Shown: positions 1 through 5,128 of the stretch, piece after piece
Numbering within the stretch: position 1 is the stretch's first letter
Layout: every line of letters begins with the position of its first letter
Origin: an uncultured Angelakisella sp.
GTDB taxonomy: Bacteria; Bacillota; Clostridia; Oscillospirales; Ruminococcaceae
Length of the DNA stretch: 5,268 bases
NCBI GenBank assembly: GCA_904420255.1
Contig: CAJFUT010000031.1
Location: 1-5,268 of the forward strand
Direction: 5' to 3'
Notes under the pieces: generated by a model
Seen by the model: only the letters and a program-made list of their open reading frames with translations
Database searches by the model: none
What the model was told of the DNA's origin: nothing
Position numbers and translations under genes: made by a program

Positions 1-280
1 CCACCGGCCGGCCGTACATGGCGGCCTGGCCCGGGGAAAAGCGGCACTCCGGGTCGGTGCAGTCCTGGAGGAACAGCACCGCGTCGGCGTCCACCGCCGT
101 GACGGTGAGGCCCCGCATCAGGGCGCGGTTCTCCACATATTCCCCCGGGGTGTCGATGGCGTCCCCCACCAGCTCCACCGTCTGGGTTTTCCGGTACTCC
201 ATGGCCTCCCCCGCCAGACACTGGCAGAGGGTGGTCTTGCCGCAGGCCACCCGGCCCATCATCATCAGTCGTTTCTTCAC
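1..280 (-). CDS. eutP/pduV: PduV/EutP-family small GTPase-like protein, N-terminal part (C-terminus beyond window)
   Basis: My reading of the minus strand from a GTG at 278-280 gives 93 residues and then runs off the left edge. A Walker A loop GRVACGKTT lies at residues 9-17, with the lysine at 15. The G3-like motif DTPGEYVEN starts at residue 43. The stretch after it (TAVDADAVLFLQDCTDPE) matches the beta-strand and 'QDAT' region of EutP/PduV. The family is about 140-150 residues, so roughly the last third is missing. PduV has been linked to positioning of microcompartments in the cell, and Salmonella EutP has been reported to have acetate kinase activity. Which role applies here cannot be read from the sequence. 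It follows the PduU-like gene after 46 bases, as pduV follows pduU in enterobacteria. The GTG start is supported by GAGGAG seven bases upstream and by the P-loop sitting at the very N-terminus, as usual in this family. Confidence 0.9.
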   Translation of the reverse strand, partial: MKKRLMMMGRVACGKTTLCQCLAGEAMEYRKTQTVELVGDAIDTPGEYVENRALMRGLTVTAVDADAVLFLQDCTDPECRFSPGQAAMYGRPV

Positions 281-287
281 GGCACAG

Positions 288-293
288 CTCCTC
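288..293 (-). promoter_or_regulatory. Ribosome binding site GAGGAG for the pduV/eutP-like gene
   Basis: On the minus strand GAGGAG is followed by seven bases (CTGTGCC) and then GTG at 278-280. This spacing is close to ideal and decides for the GTG over the run of three in-frame ATG codons at residues 6-8, which would lie almost on top of the P-loop. Confidence 0.7.
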
Positions 294-326
294 ATTTTCC
301 GCAGCGCGGCCCTGGAATTTCATCCC

Positions 327-674
327 TCAGGTCCTGGTGATTTCGGTGGGGGTGAAATGCAGGGTGTTTTCCAGCACCCGCAGCACCGCCCGCAGGGAAG
401 CCTCCACGCTGGCCACATCCCCGGTGATGATGAGGGAGCCGGAAAAGCGGTCCACAAAGACCAGGCTCACCTCGGCGGCCTTGGTGGCCACATCGGCGCC
501 GATGATGGCCGCCTCGCTGGGGGTGATGGTCATGATCCCCAGGGCCTCCTTCACTTCCCCCACCACACCCAGCTTTTTATACAGGTCCCGGTCCGGGTTG
601 GCAATCAGGTGGGCCAGGGTCACCTGTTTGCCCGGTACAAACTCCTGAATGATCCGCTGCTTATCCTCGAACAC
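327..674 (-). CDS. pduU/eutS: PduU/EutS-type BMC shell protein (circularly permuted BMC domain)
   Basis: A 115-residue protein, the usual length of PduU and EutS (about 111-116). Residues 8-26 ([19 protein letters not shown]) are the family signature: the N-terminal strand that in PduU forms a small beta-barrel capping the hexamer pore. The permuted BMC fold follows, with [24 protein letters not shown] at about 46-69 and [20 protein letters not shown] at about 73-92. The C-terminus [14 protein letters not shown] resembles PduU (ending ITRT) more than EutS, from memory of both Salmonella proteins. Its role is structural: it assembles as hexamers in the microcompartment shell and probably passes or gates small molecules. 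It lies 33 bases after the PduT-like gene and 46 before the PduV-like gene, the same order as in pdu operons. The start is GTG with a GGGGGGAG site upstream. Confidence 0.95.
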   Translation of the reverse strand: MFEDKQRIIQEFVPGKQVTLAHLIANPDRDLYKKLGVVGEVKEALGIMTITPSEAAIIGADVATKAAEVSLVFVDRFSGSLIITGDVASVEASLRAVLRVLENTLHFTPTEITRT

Positions 675-678
675 CGGG

Positions 679-689
679 CTCCCCCCTTT
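679..689 (-). promoter_or_regulatory. Ribosome binding site (AAAGGGGGGAG) for the pduU/eutS-like gene
   Basis: Purine-rich AAAGGGGGGAG ends four bases before the GTG at 672-674. The match to the anti-Shine-Dalgarno sequence is looser than that of its neighbours, and the exact core is uncertain. The start is mainly fixed by the conserved N-terminus that follows. Confidence 0.5.
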
Positions 690-707
690 CCTGAAAATTC
701 CGTCCCG

Positions 708-1256
708 TCACAGCAGGCTGTTGAAGATCTCCTCCCTGGGGTTGGGGATGACCACCTGGCTCACCAGCAGGCCGTTCTCCCGGGCGGCCGCCACCCCCGC
801 TTCCACCGCCTCATGGACGGCGGCCACATCCCCCGAAAGGATGACAAAGCTTTTCCCGCCGATGCCGGTGCCCAGCCGCACGTCCATCAGGTCCACCTCG
901 GCGGCCTTGACGGCGGCGTCGGCGCCCCAGACGGCGGCGGTGACGCTGAAATATTCCATAACCCCCAGGGCGTTCACCGGGACCGGCTCCACCACCTGGT
1001 TGATGGCCAGCAGCACCGCCGGATGGACGCTGGGGATCACCACGCTGTCCACCACATGGGACTGGCCGATGGCCTTCCCCGCCTCCAGGGAGGAGGTCAC
1101 CGAGGCCACCTCCCCGGAAAACAGGATATAGTATTTCCCCGGGCAGCCCGCCCGGGCAAAGAGCAGGCGGGTTTCCGCCGTTTTCAGGATGCTGTCGGCG
1201 GCCTCAACCCCCTTGGCGATGCTGTTCAGCTCCAGGAATCCGATGCACTGGTTCAC
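708..1256 (-). CDS. pduT: PduT-like tandem BMC-domain shell protein with predicted Fe-S cluster cysteine
   Basis: A 182-residue protein (Salmonella PduT is about 184) made of two BMC domains, about residues 3-87 and 96-178. Domain 1 starts GFLELNSIAKGVEAADSILK and ends VVIPSVHPAV. Domain 2 starts ALGVMEYFSVTAAVWGADAAVKAAEV and ends QVVIPNPREEI. Cys38 in RAGCPGKYYILFSG sits exactly where PduT carries the cysteine that binds a [4Fe-4S] cluster at the threefold axis of the trimer, so a cluster is predicted here too. PduT is proposed to carry electrons, or whole clusters, across the shell together with PduS, whose gene lies directly upstream with only three bases between them. The start is GTG, and its ribosome site lies inside the last codons of pduS, so translational coupling is likely. 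The C-terminus ends just after domain 2. Confidence 0.95.
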   Translation of the reverse strand: MNQCIGFLELNSIAKGVEAADSILKTAETRLLFARAGCPGKYYILFSGEVASVTSSLEAGKAIGQSHVVDSVVIPSVHPAVLLAINQVVEPVPVNALGVMEYFSVTAAVWGADAAVKAAEVDLMDVRLGTGIGGKSFVILSGDVAAVHEAVEAGVAAARENGLLVSQVVIPNPREEIFNSLL

Positions 1257-1259
1257 GGT

Positions 1260-2612
1260 TCAGCTCCTCCCCTCTTGGATGACGATGGCTCCCTCCGCCT
1301 TGACCACGGCGCCGGCGATGGAGGCGTGGAGGTTGGCCCCCAGCTTCCCCTCCGGGCACCGGGCCACCAGCTGGCCCAGGGCCACCTGGTCCCCTTCCCG
1401 CACCACCGGCTGGCAGGGGGCGCCGATCTGCTGGTCCAGGGCCAGCACCACCCGGGCCGGGGCGTACTCCTCCAGCCGCTCCAGCTCCTGGCCGTAGTAA
1501 TCCAGCACCCCGGCCCGGGCGGCGGCCCGGCGGGTGGGCACCCGGCGGCTTTTCCGGTCCGGGCGGGGGGTGAATTCCCCCTCCCCCTTGGGATACCGGA
1601 TGCCGGCCCCGGCCAGGGCCTCCTTGAGCATGGCGTTGACCCGGCGGGGCTGGAGCCCCATGGGGCAGGCGTAAATCTCGCAGACGCCGCACTGGCAGCA
1701 GAGGGCCGCCCGGCGGATGTCCGGGTCGTCCAGCAGCTGGGTGACGTCGGGGCTGACGGCCATCTTCCGCATGATCTTGTGGGGCTCCAGGGGGTGCCCC
1801 AGCAGGTACCGGGGGCAGAGCTGGGTGCAATAGCTGCACTGGATGCAGGCGGCCGCGGCCCGGTTCTTCATATGCTCCAGGGAGATGCGCCGGGCGCTGC
1901 CCAGATACCCGTCTTCCGGCAGCACCAGGATGCCGGAGGTGGTCTTGGTGACATGGGAGGCCATGGCCTCCTCCATGGTGAGGGCCTTCCCCATCATGGG
2001 GCCGCCGGAAACGGCGATCCAACGCTCCGGCAGCGCCCCGCCCGCCAGGCGGATGCAGTCCCCGAAGGAGGTGCCCACCGGCACCCGGAGCACCAGGGGC
2101 TCCCGCACCGCCCCGGCCACCGTCAGGTATTTGTGGGTGAAGGGCCTGCCCTCCATGGCGTCCCGGACGGCGCAGGCGGTGGCCACGTTGGTCACCGCGG
2201 CCCCCACGTCCAGGGGGATCCCCGCCGGGGGGACCACCCTTCCGGTGACCTCGTACACCATCACCTGCTCATCCCCGGCGGGATAAAAGCTCTCCATCCT
2301 GTGGAGGGCCACCGGGCCCCCCCGCTCCCGGATGGCCTCCTCCAGGGCGGCGATCTCCCGGGTATAGGTTTTTTTCAGGGCGATGGTGCAGTCCTCCGCC
2401 CCCAGCTCCCCGGCCAGGGCGGCGGCCGCCTCCACAATATCCCCGGCCCGGTGGCGCATCAGCCAGCGGTCGGTGCCCAGGAGGGGCTCGCACTCCGCCC
2501 CGTTGAGGATCAGGTGGCGGATCCCCTTCCCCCCCAGCTTGGCGTGGGTGGGGAAGCCGGCGCCGCCGCAGCCCACAACCCCCGCTTCAAAAATCCGCTC
2601 CAGGATGGTCAC
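1260..2612 (-). CDS. pduS: PduS-like RnfC-related Fe-S flavoprotein (predicted cobalamin reductase / electron transfer)
   Basis: 450 residues, matching PduS (about 451). The N-terminal RnfC/NuoF-like flavin and NADH domain is marked by GCGGAGFPTHAKL at 14-26 and LNGAECEPLLGTDRWLM at 36-52. An SLBB-type segment follows near 165-210 (GAVREPLVLRVPVGTSFGDC). Two ferredoxin-type cluster motifs are complete: C256-C259-C262-C266-P and C305-C308-C311-C316-P, with an extra Cys at 306. The C-terminus (about 385-450) is a barrel-sandwich region, IGAPCQPVVREGDQVALGQLV and on. PduS of Salmonella reduces cob(III)alamin toward cob(I)alamin for the adenosyltransferase and binds FMN and two [4Fe-4S] clusters; here it pairs with EutT (upstream) and PduT (three bases downstream). 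It could equally pass electrons out of the compartment to balance NADH. The start is GTG with GGTGAGG upstream. An RnfC subunit of a membrane Rnf complex is unlikely given the length and the neighbours. Confidence 0.95.
   Translation of the reverse strand: MTILERIFEAGVVGCGGAGFPTHAKLGGKGIRHLILNGAECEPLLGTDRWLMRHRAGDIVEAAAALAGELGAEDCTIALKKTYTREIAALEEAIRERGGPVALHRMESFYPAGDEQVMVYEVTGRVVPPAGIPLDVGAAVTNVATACAVRDAMEGRPFTHKYLTVAGAVREPLVLRVPVGTSFGDCIRLAGGALPERWIAVSGGPMMGKALTMEEAMASHVTKTTSGILVLPEDGYLGSARRISLEHMKNRAAAACIQCSYCTQLCPRYLLGHPLEPHKIMRKMAVSPDVTQLLDDPDIRRAALCCQCGVCEIYACPMGLQPRRVNAMLKEALAGAGIRYPKGEGEFTPRPDRKSRRVPTRRAAARAGVLDYYGQELERLEEYAPARVVLALDQQIGAPCQPVVREGDQVALGQLVARCPEGKLGANLHASIAGAVVKAEGAIVIQEGRS
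1264..1271 (-). promoter_or_regulatory. Ribosome binding site GGGAGGAG for pduT, inside the pduS end
   Basis: GGGAGGAG lies seven bases before the GTG of the PduT-like gene (1254-1256). It is encoded by the last codons of pduS (ending GRS then TGA). This overlap suggests that ribosomes finishing pduS directly restart on pduT, keeping the two electron-transfer partners in step. Confidence 0.75.
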
Positions 2613-2616
2613 AGCG

Positions 2617-2623
2617 CCTCACC
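2617..2623 (-). promoter_or_regulatory. Ribosome binding site GGTGAGG for pduS
   Basis: GGTGAGG, within GGGGGTGAGG, lies four bases before the GTG at 2610-2612, in the 13-base spacer after eutN. It is the same AGGTGAGG-like form and short spacing seen before the TTG start of the 214-aa protein. It supports the GTG start, after which the conserved N-terminus begins at once. Confidence 0.6.
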
Positions 2624-2625
2624 CC

Positions 2626-2937
2626 CTATTCCCTGCCCCGCCGGGGCCTTGGCGGCTCCAGGAGGTCCGATTCCTTTTCCACTTCCACCGTGTCGATGAT
2701 GCCCACAATGGCGCAGTCCACCGGCAGGTCGTCCCGGCCCAGGGCCCGGCGGGCGGTGCTGCCGCTGACCACCAGCACATCCTCCCCGATGCCGGCCCCT
2801 ACCTTGTCGGCGGCCACCATCACCTGGGGCTCCTTCCTGGGGGTCCCGGTTTCCCGCACCACCATGAACTTGACCCCCTCCAGGGAGTCCTCTTTCTTTG
2901 TGGCCCAAACATGGCCGATCACCTTGCAGATCAGCAT
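2626..2937 (-). CDS. eutN/pduN: EutN/CcmL/PduN-family pentameric vertex protein of the BMC shell
   Basis: 103 residues, within or slightly above the usual 90-100 of the family. It begins MLICKVIGHVWATKKEDSLEG, the typical EutN/CcmL start. The core features are KFMVVRE at 23-29, AADKVGAGIGEDVLVVSGSTAR at about 42-63 and PVDCAIVGIIDTVEV at 72-86. Proteins of this family form pentamers that close the vertices of the polyhedral shell. The last dozen residues (LLEPPRPRRGRE) form a proline- and arginine-rich tail beyond the fold and are probably disordered. ATG start; a very strong AAAGGAGG site precedes it by eight to nine bases and overlaps the stop codon of the upstream gene. The position between the 214-aa gene and pduS corresponds to pduN in enterobacteria. 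Confidence 0.95.
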   Translation of the reverse strand: MLICKVIGHVWATKKEDSLEGVKFMVVRETGTPRKEPQVMVAADKVGAGIGEDVLVVSGSTARRALGRDDLPVDCAIVGIIDTVEVEKESDLLEPPRPRRGRE

Positions 2938-2945
2938 TTGCCCGG

Positions 2946-2954
2946 CCCTCCTTT
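2946..2954 (-). promoter_or_regulatory. Ribosome binding site AAAGGAGGG for eutN, overlapping upstream stop
   Basis: The TGA stop of the 214-aa gene (2954-2956) shares its final A with AAAGGAGGG, which lies about eight bases before the eutN ATG (2935-2937). It is the closest match to the consensus in the window, and a high yield of the vertex protein or coupled translation is plausible. Confidence 0.75.
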
Positions 2955-3598
2955 CACAGGTATGTCACCTTCCGGTCCGCGTGGAGGAACACATCCTTGG
3001 CCGACGGGGTCAGGACGGTGCCTTTCCGCAGCAGAATCTCCCCGTCCCCCTTTTCCACCAGGCTCCGGGCCAGGGCCTCGGTGACCACCCCGCTGGGGAG
3101 GTCCGCCCCGGGGGCGGCGGTGCGCTGGTATTTATCGATGACGGTGGTACCCTGGACCAGCTTCACCCCAAAGGATTGAAGGGTGCGGACATAGCCCTCC
3201 AGCAGCTGGTAAAAGGCTTTACTCCCCCGTCCCGCCAGCTTCCGGTGCTCCAGGGCGCAGTCGTAGAGGAATATCTCCTTCCCCATCAGCAGGGCCTTCG
3301 AAAGGGCGCAGGTCACCGGCTGGCTGTCCCGGCCCAGGGCGATATCCGCCAGCTGGGTCTGGGTGATGGCGGTGATAAACACCTTTTCAAAGGGCTCGAT
3401 ATCCCCCTGGTATTCCTCCATGGCGCAGAGGCGGTATTTGCTCCGCACCCCCCGGGGCAGCCGCCCGGGGTCCCCGATCACCAGGGCCGCCGGAAGGCCG
3501 CTTTTGTCCGCCGGCTCCTCCGGCTCGCCGCCCCCCAGGGTGCGCAGCACCTCCCTGGTGATCAGCTCAATGAGCTGTTCCCGGCTCAGTTCCGCCAA
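2954..3598 (-). CDS. Clostridial 'ethanolamine utilization protein' of unknown function, in pduM position; N-terminal candidate encapsulation helix
   Basis: 214 residues. I recognise it as the conserved protein annotated only as 'ethanolamine utilization protein' in clostridial eut clusters (the eut_hyp type). Its biochemical role is not known to me. Residues 5-21 (SREQLIELITREVLRTL) form a short amphipathic helix followed by a flexible Gly/Glu/Pro linker (22-31), the layout of BMC encapsulation peptides. The middle (about 37-115) alternates short strands and helices, with AALVIGDPG at 37-45, VFITAITQTQLADIALG at 73-89 and KEIFLYDC at 107-114, suggesting a Rossmann-like or flavoprotein-like alpha/beta fold. 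The end (187-214, EILLRKGTVLTPSAKDVF and on) recalls the C-terminal part of PduM. No catalytic motif is evident. The start is TTG at 3596-3598; the only later Met near the front is residue 60, which would delete the conserved-looking N-terminus. Being between PduL and EutN, it is probably a lumen or assembly protein (inference). Confidence 0.8.
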   Translation of the reverse strand: MAELSREQLIELITREVLRTLGGGEPEEPADKSGLPAALVIGDPGRLPRGVRSKYRLCAMEEYQGDIEPFEKVFITAITQTQLADIALGRDSQPVTCALSKALLMGKEIFLYDCALEHRKLAGRGSKAFYQLLEGYVRTLQSFGVKLVQGTTVIDKYQRTAAPGADLPSGVVTEALARSLVEKGDGEILLRKGTVLTPSAKDVFLHADRKVTYL

Positions 3599-3602
3599 GC
3601 TT

Positions 3603-3610
3603 CCTCACCT
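3603..3610 (-). promoter_or_regulatory. Ribosome binding site AGGTGAGG deciding a TTG start
   Basis: AGGTGAGG is followed by four bases (AAGC) and TTG at 3596-3598. No ATG or GTG start in this frame lies nearby with a comparable site. The TTG call rests on this site plus the helix that follows. Confidence 0.55.
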
Positions 3611-3617
3611 TCCCTTC

Positions 3618-3633
3618 CCCGCCCCACGGCGGG
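3618..3633 (-). other. GC-rich hairpin in the pduL to 214-aa-gene spacer
   Basis: Arms 3618-3623 and 3628-3633 (CCCGCC and GGCGGG) form a perfect six-pair stem with a four-base loop, in either strand. No T-run follows on the transcribed strand, so it is not a classical terminator. It sits 7 bases before the ribosome site of the next gene and might act in mRNA stability or processing. In DNA this rich in G and C, a six-pair stem can occur by chance. Confidence 0.4.
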
Positions 3634-3640
3634 CTCTCCG

Positions 3641-4303
3641 CTATTTCACGATCCGGCCCAGGGAATCCTTACCCAGGGCGCAGGCGTTGGCTTCGTCAAA
3701 ATCGATGTGCATGGCCAGGGCGAAGCTCTCCTTCACCCGGACCACCACCTGGTCAAAGGTCACCGGCCGGCCGGAGCTGACCCGCACCCGGACCTCCTCC
3801 CCGTCCCGGACCCCCAGGCGGGAGGCGTCGGCGGGGGTCATGTGGATGTGGGCCCTGGCGGCGATGGCGCTCCCCGGGGCGGCAAGCACCCCCCGTTCCC
3901 CCACCAGCCAGACGTCCCCGGCCCCGGAAAGGTCCCCGGAAAGGTTCACCGGGGCCCGCACTCCCAGGGTCCTGGCGTCGGTGAGGGAAAGCTCCACCTG
4001 GACCGCCCCCCGCTCCGGCCCCAGCACCGCCACATTGGGGATCTCTCCCTTGGGGGTCACCAGCTTCACCCGCTGGTCGCTGAGGAATTCCCCGGGCTGG
4101 CTCAGGTCCCGCTTTTTGGTGAGGCGGGCGCCGGGGCCGAAAAGGGCCTCCACCGCCTCCCGGGTCAGGTGGACATGGCGGGCGGACGCCTCCACCGGGA
4201 ATTCCCCCGGCCCGCCGGCCGCAGGGAGCCCCGCCCCCACGCTGCCGCACTGGCTCAGCACCCGTTCCACCAACTGGCGGATCTCGCTTTCGCAAAAATC
4301 CAT
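3641..4303 (-). CDS. pduL: PduL/EutD-type phosphate acyltransferase (phosphotransacylase) with encapsulation peptide
   Basis: 220 residues (Salmonella PduL is about 210). The family motifs are all present: SARHVHL at 40-46, the region KKRDLSQPGEFLSDQ at 63-77, RAHIHMTP at 150-157 and MHIDFDEANA at 198-207. The histidines of HVH (43, 45), HIH (152, 154) and H199 are the expected zinc ligands of the two-metal active site. PduL converts acyl-CoA plus phosphate to acyl-phosphate and CoA; inside the shell it recycles CoA for the aldehyde dehydrogenase, and an acyl kinase then yields ATP. Residues 1-19 (MDFCESEIRQLVERVLSQC) are an amphipathic helix followed by a Gly/Ala/Pro linker to about 34, the known arrangement of the PduL targeting peptide. 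ATG start with GAAAGGA nine bases upstream. This fold is unrelated to Pta-type EutD, though clostridial eut annotations often use the name eutD. Confidence 0.95.
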   Translation of the reverse strand: MDFCESEIRQLVERVLSQCGSVGAGLPAAGGPGEFPVEASARHVHLTREAVEALFGPGARLTKKRDLSQPGEFLSDQRVKLVTPKGEIPNVAVLGPERGAVQVELSLTDARTLGVRAPVNLSGDLSGAGDVWLVGERGVLAAPGSAIAARAHIHMTPADASRLGVRDGEEVRVRVSSGRPVTFDQVVVRVKESFALAMHIDFDEANACALGKDSLGRIVK

Positions 4304-4312
4304 GGCTTTCCA

Positions 4313-4319
4313 TCCTTTC
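4313..4319 (-). promoter_or_regulatory. Ribosome binding site GAAAGGA for pduL
   Basis: GAAAGGA lies nine bases before the ATG at 4301-4303, just after the hairpin of the eutT-pduL spacer. Confidence 0.6.
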
Positions 4320-4326
4320 CCCCGGG

Positions 4327-4353
4327 GCCCTCCCGCCGGAGGCGGGCCCGGGC
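4327..4353 (-). other. Extended GC-rich hairpin in the eutT-pduL spacer
   Basis: Inner arms 4332-4337 and 4341-4346 (CCCGCC, GGCGGG) pair perfectly around a three-base loop. Outer arms 4327-4330 and 4350-4353 (GCCC, GGGC) can pair across a small uneven internal loop (one base against three). It occupies much of the 64-base spacer, the longest in the window. No T-run follows on the transcript side, where A and G of the pduL ribosome site come next. A processing or stability element between eutT and the downstream genes is possible; a rho-independent terminator is not supported. Confidence 0.5.
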
Positions 4354-4367
4354 TCCCCTCTTTCCGC

Positions 4368-5114
4368 TTATTTCCCCGCCACCTGGCGGCAGAACAGGAT
4401 ATACACCGCGCTGCTCAGGCGGTTCAGCTCCCGGAGGATATCCGGCCGGGGGGCCTCCCCCGGGGCCTGGAAGGCCGCTGCCGCCGCCAGCTCCGCCTCC
4501 CGCACCTGGGTCCGCAGGGTATTGAGGCGCAGGGCCAGCTCCCCCATCTCCCAGGAGGGGACCGGGTGGTCGATGCCCAGCTCCCCCTTCACGTTGTGGG
4601 AAACCCGGCGCAGCCCCGCCTGGTCCAGCCCCAGCAGAAGCTCCTCCTTCAGCGGGGCCCCCGTCACCTCGGCCCCCAGCACCGCCCGGACCCGGCCCAG
4701 CACCTGGCCCAAGTCCTCCCGGAGCTTCTCCGCCCCCTGGCGGTGGGCCAGGGCCTGGGCCTCCAGGATGGCGGCCTCCAGGCTGTCCAGCTTCCCCCGG
4801 AAGGCGATCCGGGGGTGGGTCTTGGGCACCAGCAGGTTCCCCCGCAGGTGGGTCATCTCCTCCGGCTTTTCCTTCCCCAGGGCCCGGCCGGTGGCGGCGT
4901 CCAGGTAGGTCCGGACCCCACGGTCCTCCAGCGGGGTCCGGGGCATCCCGCCCCCCGCGGAGCCCGCCGGGCGGACCACCAGCTCAATATCCCGCTTCTC
5001 CAGCCAGGCCCGGGCGGATTCGGTGACAAAGACCCCTTCCTCCACCTGGAACCGCCGGGTCCCGGGTGCGGGAGGGTGGCTGCGCAGGTCGGCCTCGGTG
5101 ATGATCTTTCCCAT
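4368..5114 (-). CDS. eutT: EutT-type ATP:co(I)rrinoid adenosyltransferase, Cys-motif-free class
   Basis: 248 residues. It aligns by eye with Salmonella EutT over its length: an N-terminal region (FVTESARAWLEKRDIELVV at 29-47), then MTHLRGNLLVPKTHPRIAFRGKLDSLEA from 87, DHPVPSWEMGELALRLNTLRTQVREAE at about 182-208 and the strongly conserved RPDILRELNRLSSAVYIL at 223-240. EutT transfers the adenosyl group of ATP to cob(I)alamin, supplying coenzyme B12 to a lumen enzyme. Salmonella EutT needs a metal bound at an H-X11-CC-X2-C motif between the N-terminal region and THL; that motif is absent here, and the only cysteine in the whole protein is C242. Metal-independent EutT proteins without this motif are known from Listeria and other Firmicutes. 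ATG start; AAGGAG eight bases upstream overlaps the stop of the shell gene, 12 bases away. PduS, further along, is the likely reductant source. Confidence 0.92.
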   Translation of the reverse strand: MGKIITEADLRSHPPAPGTRRFQVEEGVFVTESARAWLEKRDIELVVRPAGSAGGGMPRTPLEDRGVRTYLDAATGRALGKEKPEEMTHLRGNLLVPKTHPRIAFRGKLDSLEAAILEAQALAHRQGAEKLREDLGQVLGRVRAVLGAEVTGAPLKEELLLGLDQAGLRRVSHNVKGELGIDHPVPSWEMGELALRLNTLRTQVREAELAAAAAFQAPGEAPRPDILRELNRLSSAVYILFCRQVAGK

Positions 5115-5122
5115 GGCTTCCT

Positions 5123-5128
5123 CTCCTT
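5123..5128 (-). promoter_or_regulatory. Ribosome binding site AAGGAG for eutT, overlapping the upstream stop codon
   Basis: The stop TAA of the shell gene (5127-5129) runs directly into AAGGAG, eight bases before the eutT ATG (5112-5114). Termination and re-initiation are thus very close. Confidence 0.7.

Noticed and set aside
299..309. Small hairpin CCGC-AGC-GCGG in the pduU-pduV spacer, considered as a terminator or an EutV antitermination site
   Set aside because: It has only four pairs, no T-run and no second hairpin of the dual ANTAR-target type, and the spacer is only 46 bases long.
466..930. Similar DNA stretches near 471-500 and 896-925 considered as a repeat
   Set aside because: Both encode the same BMC-domain segment (GAD.A.KAAEV) in PduU and PduT; domain homology explains the likeness.
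1204..2022. Minus-strand open frame of 272 aa within pduS
   Set aside because: It is a frame-shifted reading of pduS, made of Gly/Arg/Pro-rich sequence; the true frame carries all Fe-S motifs.
18..2699. Very long open frame on the plus strand (893 aa)
   Set aside because: It lies antisense to PduV, PduU, PduT and PduS, all clear homologues. Its translation is Gly/Pro/His-rich without any recognisable domain; high GC removes stop codons from the opposite strand.
3753..4313. Minus-strand open frame of 186 aa over pduL
   Set aside because: It is an out-of-frame shadow of PduL; the real frame has the complete histidine motifs.
2690..4525. Second long plus-strand open frame (611 aa)
   Set aside because: It is antisense to EutN, the 214-aa protein, PduL and the end of EutT, and its low-complexity Gly/Pro/His composition is typical of GC-driven shadows.
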